Origin: Tetrahymena thermophila SB210
Taxonomy: Eukaryota; Ciliophora; Oligohymenophorea; Hymenostomatida; Tetrahymenidae
Assembly: GCF_000189635.1 (NCBI RefSeq)
Contig: NW_002476432.1
Coordinates: 310,001-374,000, forward strand
DNA: 64,000 nucleotides
Direction of reading: 5' to 3'
In this document: positions 22,696-33,982 of the stretch, one piece after another
Layout of the letters: each line of letters opens with the position of its first letter
Numbering within the stretch: the stretch's first letter is position 1
Notes under the pieces: model-generated
The model's database searches: none
What the model saw: only the letters and a program-made list of their open reading frames with translations
Told to the model about the DNA's origin: nothing
Program-made: the position numbers and the translations under genes

Positions 22696-23265
22696 ATGTT
22701 TAGCTTAAAACGAAAAAAACAAATTAAAATATTTATGAAAAAGTATGTAAAGGAACTATTCAATAAAATTCATAAATTCAATATAATATATAATTATATA
22801 TAGTATAAAAAGTGTTCAAATACAATATTCAATATTTTTTCAAATTTTTGAGGTTTCTCAATAATCTTCATTAAAACAAAATAAGAAAAATCTTACTGAT
22901 AGGGTGGCGGGATAACACTTTTTCCTATATCTTAAGTCTAATTTATACTTGTTGATCAAATAATTAAATTATTTTGATAAAAAAATAGTTAATATTGAAG
23001 AGGTTTTTTAAATTAAGTTAATTTAATAATTCATAATTTAAAAAAGTATTTATTAAAAACTTTAACTTAACATATATTATTTATTTCATTTTATAATATT
23101 TAATTTGTAATCTAAACAAATTTAAAAAATTGAATACTATTTAATTTTGGAATCATTAATTTTAGAATAGCTTAGGATTAATTTTAATAAAAAATGTTAT
23201 GATAAAACATAAATTATGTAATTAATTTTACAATACTTAATTTTAAATAATATGAGCTAAATTGT
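22696..23265. other. Spacer with P450-linked flank and repeat R2
   Basis: The first ~150 bp (TTATGAAAAAGTATGTAAAG ... CAATATTCAAT) are also found after the palindromes at 52.95 and 56.8 kb. Repeat R2 follows at about 22899-23010. No gene is visible. Confidence 0.55.
22899..23010. repeat. Repeat R2 (diverged copy)
   Basis: It contains GATAGGGTGGCGGGATAACA, then CTTTTTCCTATAT, TTGTTGATCAAA and AATAGTTAATATTG, all shared in order with 31.3, 33.6 and 36.9 kb. The GC-richer first block stands out in this AT-rich DNA. Confidence 0.65.
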
Positions 23266-25624
23266 TCAATTTTGCTAATAAATTAATAAGGAAGATAATA
23301 TTCTTTTGTCAATATTATCCAAATTTGATCTATTTTACTCACATTTTTTTAAGAAATCATTAATATATTATAATTACAATTCTTTTGATTAAAGAATTTC
23401 ATACTGCTCTTTGAAGTGATTTTCAGTTGCATCCTCTTATTTTTTTTAATAAATATTTTTAATAAAAAATTATAAATGATTGAATTAGATAATACCTGAT
23501 AAATTATTCATCTTTAAGTTTTCCTAATTTTTGCTTTGTTTTTCCAAATCAACTCCAATTACTTGTAATGCAGCAAGTTATTATTTACTTAAAATCATCA
23601 TAATAGCTTTCTTTATTAACAAAATTTCTTTATAAAAGGCATAATAATCTAAACTTTCATCTATTCGCTATTCAATTTCACTAATAATCGATTATTTCAG
23701 TCCTTTAGATTAAAGAAACTCTTTTTACTTACACAACCTATCACAATAATAGTTTATTAAATTCACTTACTTTAATTATTAAATCATTTTTTGAATGTAA
23801 ATAAATAAAATTAAGAATGTAAATAAAGAATATAATTATTGAACTCAAAAATTGAGATTTCATTCAAAATTATTGATTAAAATAAAAACTGGCTTACTTA
23901 AATTAAAAGAGAATCTATTCAAGCTTTAGATGAACTGATTTATCATTCAAATCTAAAAATATTTTATTTATTTGCTCATTGTATCTTCTAATTTTCTGAG
24001 TCTCTCTTTCTTAAGTTTCTAATTAATTTGATTAACTTGTTTTATTTTATCTTTTTAAGCGTTTATGGGTTATAGATACTCCGTTTGCAAGTTTGTTACT
24101 AGAATCTCTCATAAATAATTAGAATTATTGTTATTATTATAACTAAATATTTCTAAATACAGTTTGACCATAATTTTTTTCATTTTAATCAGACTTATTT
24201 AAATTTAGTCTAATCTAATAATCTGATTATTTATCTAAGTTGGTTTACTTGTTTGTCTTCTTTTCTTAATTAATTCTTAATGGTTCTAAAATTTCATCTG
24301 GTTTTTAGATTTAAGTTTGTAACTCTTCTAACACTTAGTCTTAACATGTATTTTATGAATCAGTGCTTAACTGTAATTAAAATAATTTTTTGCAAGATTT
24401 CGGTGTTAAAGATGGAATAAATATATTTTTTTTATGGTCTTCATCATAATTACTACTTAATTTTTCTTCAGTTTGTTCATCATGGATTATTTCATCTTAT
24501 TAAGTTTAATTATTGAGATTGACAATTTCATTATGCTACATAATATGTAAATATGTTCCTGAAAAGAAGTCCTTCATTAAGATAAAAAACATGTCTCTTC
24601 TGATAAATTTTTATGCTATTTTCCTACAAAATGACCCTAAAAGCAGTAGCATTGCTAATGTGCTATTGCAAAGAGCTAAAACCTCTGTAAAAATAGGAAA
24701 TTGTATGTGAAAGTAGGTTTAGCTTTCATCTAAATCAATTAAAATTTCATTAAAACAATTAAGACCAGTGTCTTATATAATTTAATTACGATCATAGGAA
24801 TAAGTGACTATTTATTATGATAATGGGGATGAAAAAGTTTGTTCATGTTAAACTATCTGACCTTATTATACTGAAGTAATTTAGTTTTGAATTTTTAGCT
24901 CACTTTTCATAAAAATATTAGCTATATTCATTAACACATAACTTTTATATTACTACTAAATTTGATTTGAGGTTATGTTAAATTAAGAAATTTACATTTT
25001 TATTTATAATTTATAGGGAGAATAGTTAATAAATTAACTTATTGTTTATTCGTCAGCACAATTATCTGGAATAGAAGTTTTAAAATAATCAACATCTTAG
25101 CATCTATAAACCAATAATTATATATAAGATAAAGTTCTTTGATTGTCTTTGAGAACTAGCTAAGGATTAGATAATTTGCTAAAATCAAAACAGTTCATTC
25201 CTTACAATTCTTATCTTTAGCATTTAATTATATCTAAACGCACATATTAATTGTTGATACTACTATTTGAACTGGTGAATGCAAAATTTGCTATGAAAAC
25301 AAAATATGTTTTATTTTATTGGGCCTATAATTAACTTAAATATTATCCACTTTAAATAGAGAAAAAATCAAATCCAAACATTTCATTATTTAAATCAATA
25401 CTAATCTAGTCAGAAATGAAAGTTTGTTATCTGAATTTGGGATCCATCTATCCAGTGAAATATTGGTAGGATTAATACACAAAATAAATGAGAGTTATTA
25501 AGATAATTGTGAATGTTAAAATTGCACCTAAAAAAGTTCTTTTTCTTAACCTTTATCTGTTAGCGTTAAACTAAATAGACTCAGAGAAAATGTCAAAATC
25601 TTTAAAAAATTCTATTACTTTCAT
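23266..25624 (-). CDS. Array copy 8: two-TM ectodomain protein, 712 aa
   Basis: Exon 1 is 23898-25624, exon 2 23496-23737, exon 3 23266-23435; stop TGA 23266-23268. Exon 1 was translated throughout and is open. Cys motifs are IKCQRQEL, NCFDF, YRCQDVD, DNCADEQ and LNCFNE. TM2 is ALCNSTLAMLLLLGSFCRK. In the variable ectodomain patch it reads FTSSNSSINNQYVRL, unlike any neighbour. The poly-Gln run is short and interrupted by Leu. Confidence 0.87.
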
Positions 25625-25949
25625 TTAAATCTCTACTTATTTTTATGTCAATTTTGTTTGCTTTTACTTTATTAATTTACTAACAATTATATATACAGAA
25701 TAGTGCCCTTGAGCTCAGTAAAAAAAAAAAATATATTTCATCTCTCGGTCCCAACAAATTTAAAAATTTAATAGAAAAATCATAAAGATTGAAAAAAATT
25801 AAAATTATTAATATTATTAATTAAATTCTATTATAAAATTATTTATTTTTATATTAATAATATTCAAAGGCATCAACCATTCAAAAAAATAGTGATCTCA
25901 ATTCACTAAATTTTTGAATGGCATTTTGCTATAATATGAGCTAAATTGA
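25625..25949. other. Spacer between array copies 8 and 9 with a hairpin
   Basis: It holds no gene. The array-type upstream block seen elsewhere is missing; instead there is unfamiliar sequence (AGTGCCCTTGAGCTCAG, TCTCGGTCCCAAC) and an imperfect hairpin at 25877-25921. Confidence 0.5.
25877..25921. repeat. Imperfect hairpin, 19-bp arms, 7-nt loop
   Basis: CCATTCAAAAA ... AGTGA / TCTCAAT / TCACT ... TTTTTGAATGG. Two mismatches lie in the A/T run. It sits 25 bp downstream of the stop codon of copy 9 and has no counterpart next to other copies. Confidence 0.6.
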
Positions 25950-28295
25950 TCACTTTTACTAATAATTTAATAAGGAAGATAATATTCTTTTGTCAATTTT
26001 ATCCAAATTTGAACTATTATACTCACATTTTTTTAAGAAATCATAAATATATTATAATTACAATTCTTTTGATTATAGAATTTCGTACTGCTCTTTGAAA
26101 TGATTTTCAGTTGCTTCCTCTTATTTATTTAAAGAAAATCTTTTTAATAAAAAATATAAATCAATAATGAAATTGATAATACCTGATAAATTATTCATCT
26201 TTGAGTTTTCCTAATTTTTACTTTGTTTTTCCAAATCAATTCCAATTACTTATAAAGCAGCAGGTTATTATTTATTTAAAATCATCATAATAGCTTTCTT
26301 TATTAACAAAATTTCTTTATAAAAGGCATTATAATCTAAACTTTCATCTATTTGCTACTCAATTTCACTAAAAATCGATTATTTCAATCCTTTAGATTAT
26401 AAAAACTCTTTTTACTTACACAACCTATCACAATAATAATTTATTAAATTATTTTACTTTAATGATTAAAAGTATATTTGAATAAATATAAATAAATTTT
26501 TTAATTTTTATACTCTAAAATTGAGGTTTCATTCTAAATGATTGATTGAAATAAAAATTGGCTTACTTAAATTAAAAGAGCATCTATTCAAGCTTTAGTT
26601 GAACTGATTTATCATTCAAATTAGAAAATATTTTATTTATTTGCTTATTGTATTTTTAATATTCTTAGTCTACCTTTCTTAAGTTTCTAATTAATTTGAT
26701 TAACTCTTATTCTTTTATCTATTTAACTGTTTAGGGGTTACAGATACTCCGTTTACAAGCTTGCTGCTAGAATCTTTCGTAAATAATTAGAATTATTTTT
26801 GTTATTATTATTATTAAATATTTCTAATTACACTTTGTGCATAATTTTTTTAATTTTGATCAGACTTATTTAAATTTAGTCTAATCTAATAATCTGATTA
26901 TTTATCTAAGTTGGTTTACTTATTTATTATTTTGTCTTAATTAATTCTTAATGATTCTAATAATTCATCTGGTTTTTAAATTTAAGTTTGTAACTCTTCT
27001 AATACTTAGTCTTAACATGTATTTTATGAATCATTATTTAGCTGTTACTAAAATAATTTTTTGCAAGATTTTGGCGTTAAAGATGGAATAAAAATATTTT
27101 TTTTATTGTCTTCATCATAATTACTATTTAATTTTTCTTCAGCTTATTCATCAAGAGCAATTTCATTGCATTAAGTTTAATTATTGAGATTGACAATTTA
27201 ATTATGCTACATAATATGCAAATATGTTCCTGAAAAGAAGTCCTTCATTAAGATCAAAAAAATGTCTCTTCTAATAAATTTTTATGCTAATTTCCTACTA
27301 AACGAGCCTAAAAGCAGTAGAATTGCTAATGTGCTATTACAAAGTGCTAAAACTTCTGTAAAAATTGGAAATTGTATGTAAAAATAGGCTTAACATTCAT
27401 CTGCACCAATTAAAATTTCACTTATACATGCAAGACCAGCGTCTTAAAAAACTTTGTTACGATCATATGTATAAGCGGTGAGTGATTATGATAATGGGGA
27501 TGAAAAAGTTTGTTAATGTTAAACTATCAGACCTTAAAATACTGAAGTAACTTAGTTTTGTATTTTTAACTCATTATACGTGAGAGAATTAGCAGTATTC
27601 GATAATACTTAAATTTTATATTACTACTCAATTTGGCTTGAAGTTATGTTAAATTAAGAAATTTATGTTTTTATTAAGAATTTAAAGGGAGAATAGTTAA
27701 TTAATTAACTTATTGTTTATTCGTCAGCACAATTATCTGGAATTGAAGTCTTAATATAATCAACATCTTGACATTTATAAACATATAATTATATGTAAGA
27801 AAAAATACTTTGATGGTCTTTTAGAACTAGCTGAGGGTTAGGTAATTTGCTAAAATCAAAGCAGTTCATTCCTTGCAATTCTTATCTTTAGCATTTAATT
27901 ATATCTAAAGGTACATTTAAATTGTTGATACTATTATTAGTATTTGTTAATACAAAACTTGCTTTAAAAACAAAATATGTTTTATTTTATTGGGCCTATA
28001 ATTAACTTAAGTATTATCCTTAATAAAGAGAGATAAAATCAAAACCAAACATTTCATTGTTCAAATCAATGTTAATCTAGTTAGAAATGAATGTTTGCTA
28101 TCTGAATTTGGGATCCATCTATCCATTAAAATATAGGTAGGATTAATACACAAAATAAATAAGTGTTATTAAGATAATTGATATTGTTAAAAATGCACCT
28201 AAAAGAGTCCTTTTTCTTAACCTTTATCTATTAGCGTTAAATTAAAAAGACTCAGAGAAAATGTCAAAATCTTTTAAAAATTCGACTACTCTCAT
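25950..28295 (-). pseudogene. Array copy 9: transmembrane protein with late 1-nt frameshift
   Basis: Exon 1 is 26567-28295, exon 2 26183-26424, exon 3 25950-26119; exons 2 and 3 have family-typical lengths and splice sites. Exon 1 is 1 nt short modulo 3. Translation is open through TM1, ectodomain, TM2 and most of the tail. A single base is then missing from a T-run near 26650-26660 and the frame hits TGA at 26616-26618, predicting 559 residues. Only the helical C-terminal domain is lost, so this could be a very recent mutation or a sequencing error in a homopolymer. The shared N-terminus MRVVEFLK groups it with copy 16. Confidence 0.72.
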
Positions 28296-28631
28296 TTAAA
28301 TCTCTACTTATTTTTATGTCAATTTTGTTTGCTTTTATTTTATTAATTAATTTACTAACAATTAAAGAAATTCCAAAGATTAACTTATAACATGAAATAT
28401 TGTCTTTCAACTCAATATTAAAAAACAAATTGTTTGTTATCTTAGCTGAAAATAAATTTTAAAGAAATAAAAATACAACATGTTCCCTCTTCGTTTGATA
28501 AGATGATTAAAATATTAGATAAACTAGGTGAAAAATTAAAACTTAAAATTTACTATCTAAAAAAATGTTATGACAAAACATAAACTAGGAAATTTTACAA
28601 TATTTAATTTAAATTATATGAGTTAAATTGA
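28296..28631. other. Intergenic spacer between array copies 9 and 10
   Basis: 5' flank of copy 9, including the CCCTCTTCG remnant of the conserved upstream block near 28480. No gene. Confidence 0.45.
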
Positions 28632-30994
28632 TCAATTTTACTCATAAATTAATAAGGAAGATAATATTCTTTAGTCAATATTATCTAAATTTGATCTATT
28701 TTACTCACATTTTTTTAAGAAATCATTAATATAATGTAATTACAATTCTTTTGATTAAAGAATTTCATACTGCTCCTTGAAATGATTTTCAGTTACTTCC
28801 TCTTAATTATTTTAAGTAAATTTTTTTAATAAAAAAAAATAAATGAATTAGATAATACCTGAATAATTCATCATTGAGTTTTCCTAATTTTTACTTTGTT
28901 TTTCTATGTCAATCCCAATTACTTATAATGCAGCAAGTTATTATTTGTTTAAAATCATCATAATAGCTTTTTTTATTAATAAAATTTCTTTATAAAAGGC
29001 ATAATAATCTAAACTTTCATCTATTCGCTGCTCAATTTCACTAATAGTCTATTATTTCAATCCTTTAGATTATAAAAACTCTTTTTTCTTACACAACCTA
29101 TGGCAATAACAATTTATTAAATTATTTTACTTTAATCGTTAAAAGTATATTTGAATGAAGATAAATAAAATAAAGAATATAAATAAAAGTTTTAATTATT
29201 GAAATCAAAAATAGAGGTTTCATTAAATATTACTTACTGATTGAAATAAAAATTGGCTTACTTAAATTAAAAGAGCATCTATTCAAGCTTTAGATGAACT
29301 GATTTATCATTCAAATTTTAAAATACTTTATTTATTTGCTCATTTTATTTTTTAATATTCTTCGTCTCTCTTTCTTAAGTTTCTAACTAATTTGATTAAC
29401 TTATTTTGTTATATCTATTAAAGCGATTAGGTGTTACAGATCCTCCGTTTACAAGCTTATTATTAGAATCTTTCATAAATAATTAGAATTATTGTTGTTA
29501 TTATTGTTATTATTAAATATTTCTAATTCCACTTTGCGCATATTTTTTTAAATTTTGATCAGACTTATTTAAATTTAGTCTAATCTAATAATCTGATTAT
29601 TTATCTAAGTTGGTTTATTTGTTTATTATCTTGTCTTAATTAATTCTTAACGATTCTAAAAAATCATCTGGTTTTTAGATTTAAGTTTTTTACTCTTCTA
29701 AAACTTAGTCTTAACATGTATTTTATGTATCATTGTTTAGTTGTTGTTAAAATAATTTTTTGCAAGATTTTGGTGATAGAGATGGAATAAATATTTCTTT
29801 CTTATTGTCTTCATCATAATTTCTATTGAATTTTTCTTCAGCTTATTCATCATGGACTATTTCACTTTTTTAAGTTTAATTATTGAGATGGAAAATTTTA
29901 TTATGCTACATAATCTGCAAATATGTTCCTGAAAAGAAATCCTTCATTAAGATTAAAAAAATGTCTCTTCTAATAAATTTTTATGCTAATTTCCTACAAA
30001 AAGAGCCTAAAAGCAGTAAAATTGCTAATGTGCTATTACAAAGCGCTAAAACTTCTGTAAAAATTGGAAATTGTATGTTAATATAGGTTTAATTTTCATC
30101 TGCAGCAATTACAATTTCACTTATATTTGCAAGACCTGTGTCTTAAAAATATGTGTTACGATCATAGGTATAAGCGATGAGTGATTATGATAATGGGGAT
30201 GAATAAGTTTGTTAATATTAAGCTATCAGACCTTACTATACTGAAGTAACTGAGTTTTGGATTCTTATCTCATTATGAGTGAGAGAATTAGCAGTATTCG
30301 CGGATAATTAACTTTTATATTACTACTAAATTTGACTTCAAGTTATGTTAAATTAAGAAATCTATGTTCTTATTAAGAGTTTAAAGGGAGAAGAGTTAAT
30401 AAAATAATCTATTGCTTATAAGTCAGCACAATTATCAGGAATATCAGTTTTAATAGAATCAACATCTTAGCATCTATAAATATAAAATTGTATGTAAGAA
30501 AAAATACTTTGATGATCTTTTAGAATTAGCTAAGCATTAGGTATTTTACTAAAATCAAGACAACTCATTCCTTACAATTCTATTCTTTAGCATTTAATTA
30601 TATCTAAAGGTATTATTTAATTGTTGGTACTATTATTAGTATTTGTAAATACATAAACTGCTTTAAAAACAATATATGTTTTATTTTATTGCTCCTATAA
30701 TTAACTTAAGTGTTATCCTGAAAAAAGAGAGGCAAAACCAAAACCAAACATTTCATTATTTAAATCAATATTAACCTGGTTAGGAAGGAAAGATTGCTAT
30801 CTGAATTTTGGATCCATCTATCCAGTAAAAAATTGGTAGGATTAATACACAAAATAAATGAGAGTTATTAAGATAATTGATATTGTTAAAATTGCACCTA
30901 AAACCGTCCTTTTTCTTAACCTTTATCTATTAGCGTTAAACTAAATTGACTCAGAGAAAATGTCAAAATCTTTTAAAAATTCTATCATTTTCAT
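28632..30994 (-). pseudogene. Array copy 10: transmembrane protein with a single nonsense codon in the ectodomain
   Basis: Exon 1 is 29262-30994, exon 2 28859-29097 (239 nt, one codon shorter than usual) and exon 3 28632-28801. Phases are all correct, giving 714 codons. The only defect found is TGA at 30338-30340, codon 219, where other copies have TCA (ACT TCA AG). The sequence continues open beyond it through TM2. If real, the product would be a TM1-anchored 218-residue ectodomain stub. A single base difference could also be an assembly or sequencing error. Confidence 0.72.
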
Positions 30995-31683
30995 TTAAAT
31001 CTCTACTTATTTTTAATTCAATTTTGTTTGCTTTTACTTATTAATTAATTTACTAACAATTAAAGAAATTCAAAACATCAGTTTATAATAAAAAATATTG
31101 TCTTTCAACTCAATATTAAAAAAACTGTTTGTTATCTAGTTAAAAATAAATTTTAAAATAATAAAAACGCAATAAATTCCCTCTTCTACTAATAAATATG
31201 ATGAACTGATAAGTTAACAATTAATAAAAATTTGAACAATTTCTGATATATTATTAAAATTATAAACAAAAAAATAAATATGAAAAATTTTGATAATAGG
31301 GTGGCGGATAACACTTTTTCCTCTATATTAAGCCTGATTTATTTTTTGTTGATTAAATTATAAATTCTTTAAAATAATTAAATTATTTTGATAATACAAA
31401 ATAGTTAATATTGGAGAGTTTGAGAGTTTTTTCAGTTAAGTTTACTTTGTTATTATTTATTTCTTTAAAAATATTTCTATTAAATTTCATTTAATATTTT
31501 TCTTTAATATGTTTCATAAGTAAATTTATTCAAATTTAATAAAGTATTTTAAATATTTAAAACAAATTTTGACATCATTATTTTTAGAAAAGCTTAGAAT
31601 TTATTATTTGAAAAAATATTATGACAAAACATAAATTATGCAATTTTACAATATTTAATTTTAAATAATTTGAGCTAAATTGA
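30995..31683. other. Spacer between array copies 10 and 11 with upstream block and repeat R2
   Basis: The conserved upstream block is at about 31177-31220, followed by repeat R2 at about 31265-31440. No gene. Confidence 0.5.
31265..31440. repeat. Repeat R2
   Basis: AAATATGAAAAATTTTGATA, then ATAGGGTGGCGGATAACAC, TTTTTCC, AAGCCTGATTTAT, TTGTTGATTAAAT, AATAGTTAATATTGGAGAG and CAGTTAAGTTTACTTTG. It is nearly identical to 33567-33740 and 36891-37070. Confidence 0.75.
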
Positions 31684-33115
31684 TTAATTTTACTAATAAA
31701 TTAATAAGGAAGATAATATTCTTTTGTCAATATTATCCAAATTTGATCTATTTTACTCATATTTTTTTAAGAAATCATTAATATTTTATAATTACAATTC
31801 TTTTATTTATAGAATTTCATACTACACTTTGAAATGATTTTCAGTTGCTTCCTCTTATTTATTTTAAGTAAAAAAAAATAAAAAATAAATAAATGAATTA
31901 GATAATACCTGATAAAAATTCATCTTTGAGTTTTCCTAATTTTTACTTTGTTTTTCTATGTGAATTCCAATTACTTATAATGCAGCAAGTTATTATTTAT
32001 TTAAAATCATCATTATAGCTTTCTTAATTAACAAAATTTCTTTATAAAAGGCATAGTAATCTAAACTCTCATCTACTCGCTACTCGATTTCATTAATAAT
32101 CTATTATTTCAATCATTTGGATTATTAAAACTCTTTTTTCTTACAAAACCTATCGCAATAAAAATTTGTTAAATTATTTTACTTTAATCATTAAAAGTAT
32201 ATTTTAATAATGAAGATAAAAATAAAGAATATAAATAAAAGTTAACTCAAAAATTGAGGTTTCATTAAATATTACTTACTGGTTGAAATAAAATTGGCTA
32301 ACTTAAATTAAAAGAGTGTCTATTCAAGCTTTAGATGAACTGATTTATCATTCAAATTTGAAAATATTTTTTTTATTTGCTCATTTTATTTTTTAATTGT
32401 CTTAGTCCCTCTTTCTTAAGTTTCTCATTAATTTATTAACTAGTTTTGTTTTTTCTATTTAAGCTATTAGGGGTTAAAGATACTCCATTTACAAGCTTAT
32501 TACTAGAATCTTTCATCAATAATTATAATTATTGTTATTATTGTATTTATTAAATATTTCTAATTCCACTTTGCGCATAATTTTTTTAATTTTGATCAGA
32601 CTTACTTAAATTTCGTCTAATCTAATAATCTGATTATTTGTCTTAATTACTTCTAAGTGATTCTAAAAAATCATCAGGTTTTTAGATTTAAGTTTGTAAT
32701 TCTTCCAACACGTAGTCTTAACATGTATTTTATGTATCACTGCCAAGCTGTTATTAAAATAATTTTTTGCAAGATTTTGGCGATAAAGATGGAATAAATA
32801 TACTTTTTTTATTGTCTTCATCATAATTACTATTTAATTTTTCTTCAACTTACTCATCATGAATTATTTCAATTGATTAAGTTTAATTATTAAGATTGAC
32901 AATATTATTATGCTACATAATATGCAAATATGTTCCTGAAAAGAAGTCCTTCATTAAGATAAAAAAAATGTCTCTTCTTATAATTTTTTATGCTAATTTC
33001 CTACAAAACAAGTCTAAAAGCAGTAAAATTGCTAATGTGCTATTACAAAGTGCTAAAACTTCTGTAAAAATTGAAAATTGTATGTAAAAGTAGGTTTAAC
33101 TTTCCTACTTATTTT
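31684..33115 (-). pseudogene. Array copy 11: 5'-truncated transmembrane gene (TM1 and ectodomain deleted)
   Basis: Homology starts just before TM2 (TM2 region about 32990-33085) and runs to the C-terminal exon. At about 33100 the sequence passes directly into the 5' flank (CTACTTATTTTTAAATAAAT), so roughly 0.9-1 kb encoding the start codon, TM1 and most of the ectodomain is missing. Exon 2 has lost one base near 31912, and the normal TGA stop has become TAA (Gln) at 31684-31686. No start codon in frame with TM2 is evident. It is a dead copy created by an internal deletion. Confidence 0.8.
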
Positions 33116-33330
33116 TAAATAAATTTGTTTGCTTTTATTTTATTAATTAATTTAGTAACAATTAAAGAAATTCAAAAGATTAGTTTTTTTATCAAATATT
33201 GTCTTTCAACTCAATATTAAAAAACTGTTTGTTATCTTTGTTGAAAATAAATTTTTAAAATAATAAAAACTCAATACATTTCCTCTTCTGCTCATAATGA
33301 TAATGAACTGACAATTAACAATTAATAAAA

Positions 33331-33561
33331 ATTAGGATTTTGATTGTGAGCTTACTATAAAATTTACAAATTTTATTGGGGTATTATTCATATGTTTAGA
33401 TGTGTAACCCCATCATATAGTCGAAAATACAGATTTCAAGCTTTTATTTTCTCTTAAGTTTCCTTTAAACTAAATTCCTTCTGAAAAGTATTTCAGAAAC
33501 AGCTGATTTTAAAATGAAAATTAAAAAATAGGGGAAAAGATTTTTAAAAAATTTTTTTAAG
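33331..33561. repeat. Repeat R1
   Basis: Landmarks in order: TTAGGATTTTGATTGTGAGC, then TAGATGTGTAACCCCATCAT, AATACAGATTTCAAGCTTTT, TCTCTTAAGTTTCCT and a closing TAGGGGAAAAGATTTT. It is repeated at 36.55, 39.89 and 42.22 kb. Confidence 0.75.
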
Positions 33562-33566
33562 ATACA

Positions 33567-33740
33567 AAAAAATAAATATGAAAAATTTTGATAATAGGGT
33601 GGCGGATAACACTTTTTCCTATATATTAAGCCTGATTTATTTTTGTTGATCAAATTATAAATTCTTTCAAATAATTAAATTATTTGATAATATAAAATAG
33701 TTAATATTGGAGAGTTTTTTCAGTTAAGTTTACTTTGCAA
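33567..33740. repeat. Repeat R2
   Basis: Close match to 31265-31440; here it directly follows R1. Confidence 0.75.
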
Positions 33741-33982
33741 TTATTTATTTCTTTAAAAATATTTCTATTTAATTTCATTCAATAGTTTTTCTTTAATATA
33801 TTTCATAAGTAAATTAAACTCAAATTTAATAAAGTATTTTAAATATTTAAAATTTTAATCTAACTTAATTTTGACATCATTATTTTAAGAAAAGCTTAGA
33901 TTTATTATTTAAAAAAATATTATGACAAAACAGAAATTATTAAATTTTACAATATTTAATTTTAAATACATGAGCTAATTGA

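Larger units (their letters stand above)
33116..33982. other. Spacer between array copies 11 and 12 with repeats R1 and R2
   Basis: The two repeats are adjacent here (R1 about 33331-33561, R2 about 33567-33740). The rest is 5' flank DNA. No gene. Confidence 0.55.

Noticed and set aside
33465-33653. 62-codon minus-strand frame
   Set aside because: It spans the boundary of intergenic repeats R1 and R2 and is not kept open in the other copies of these repeats.
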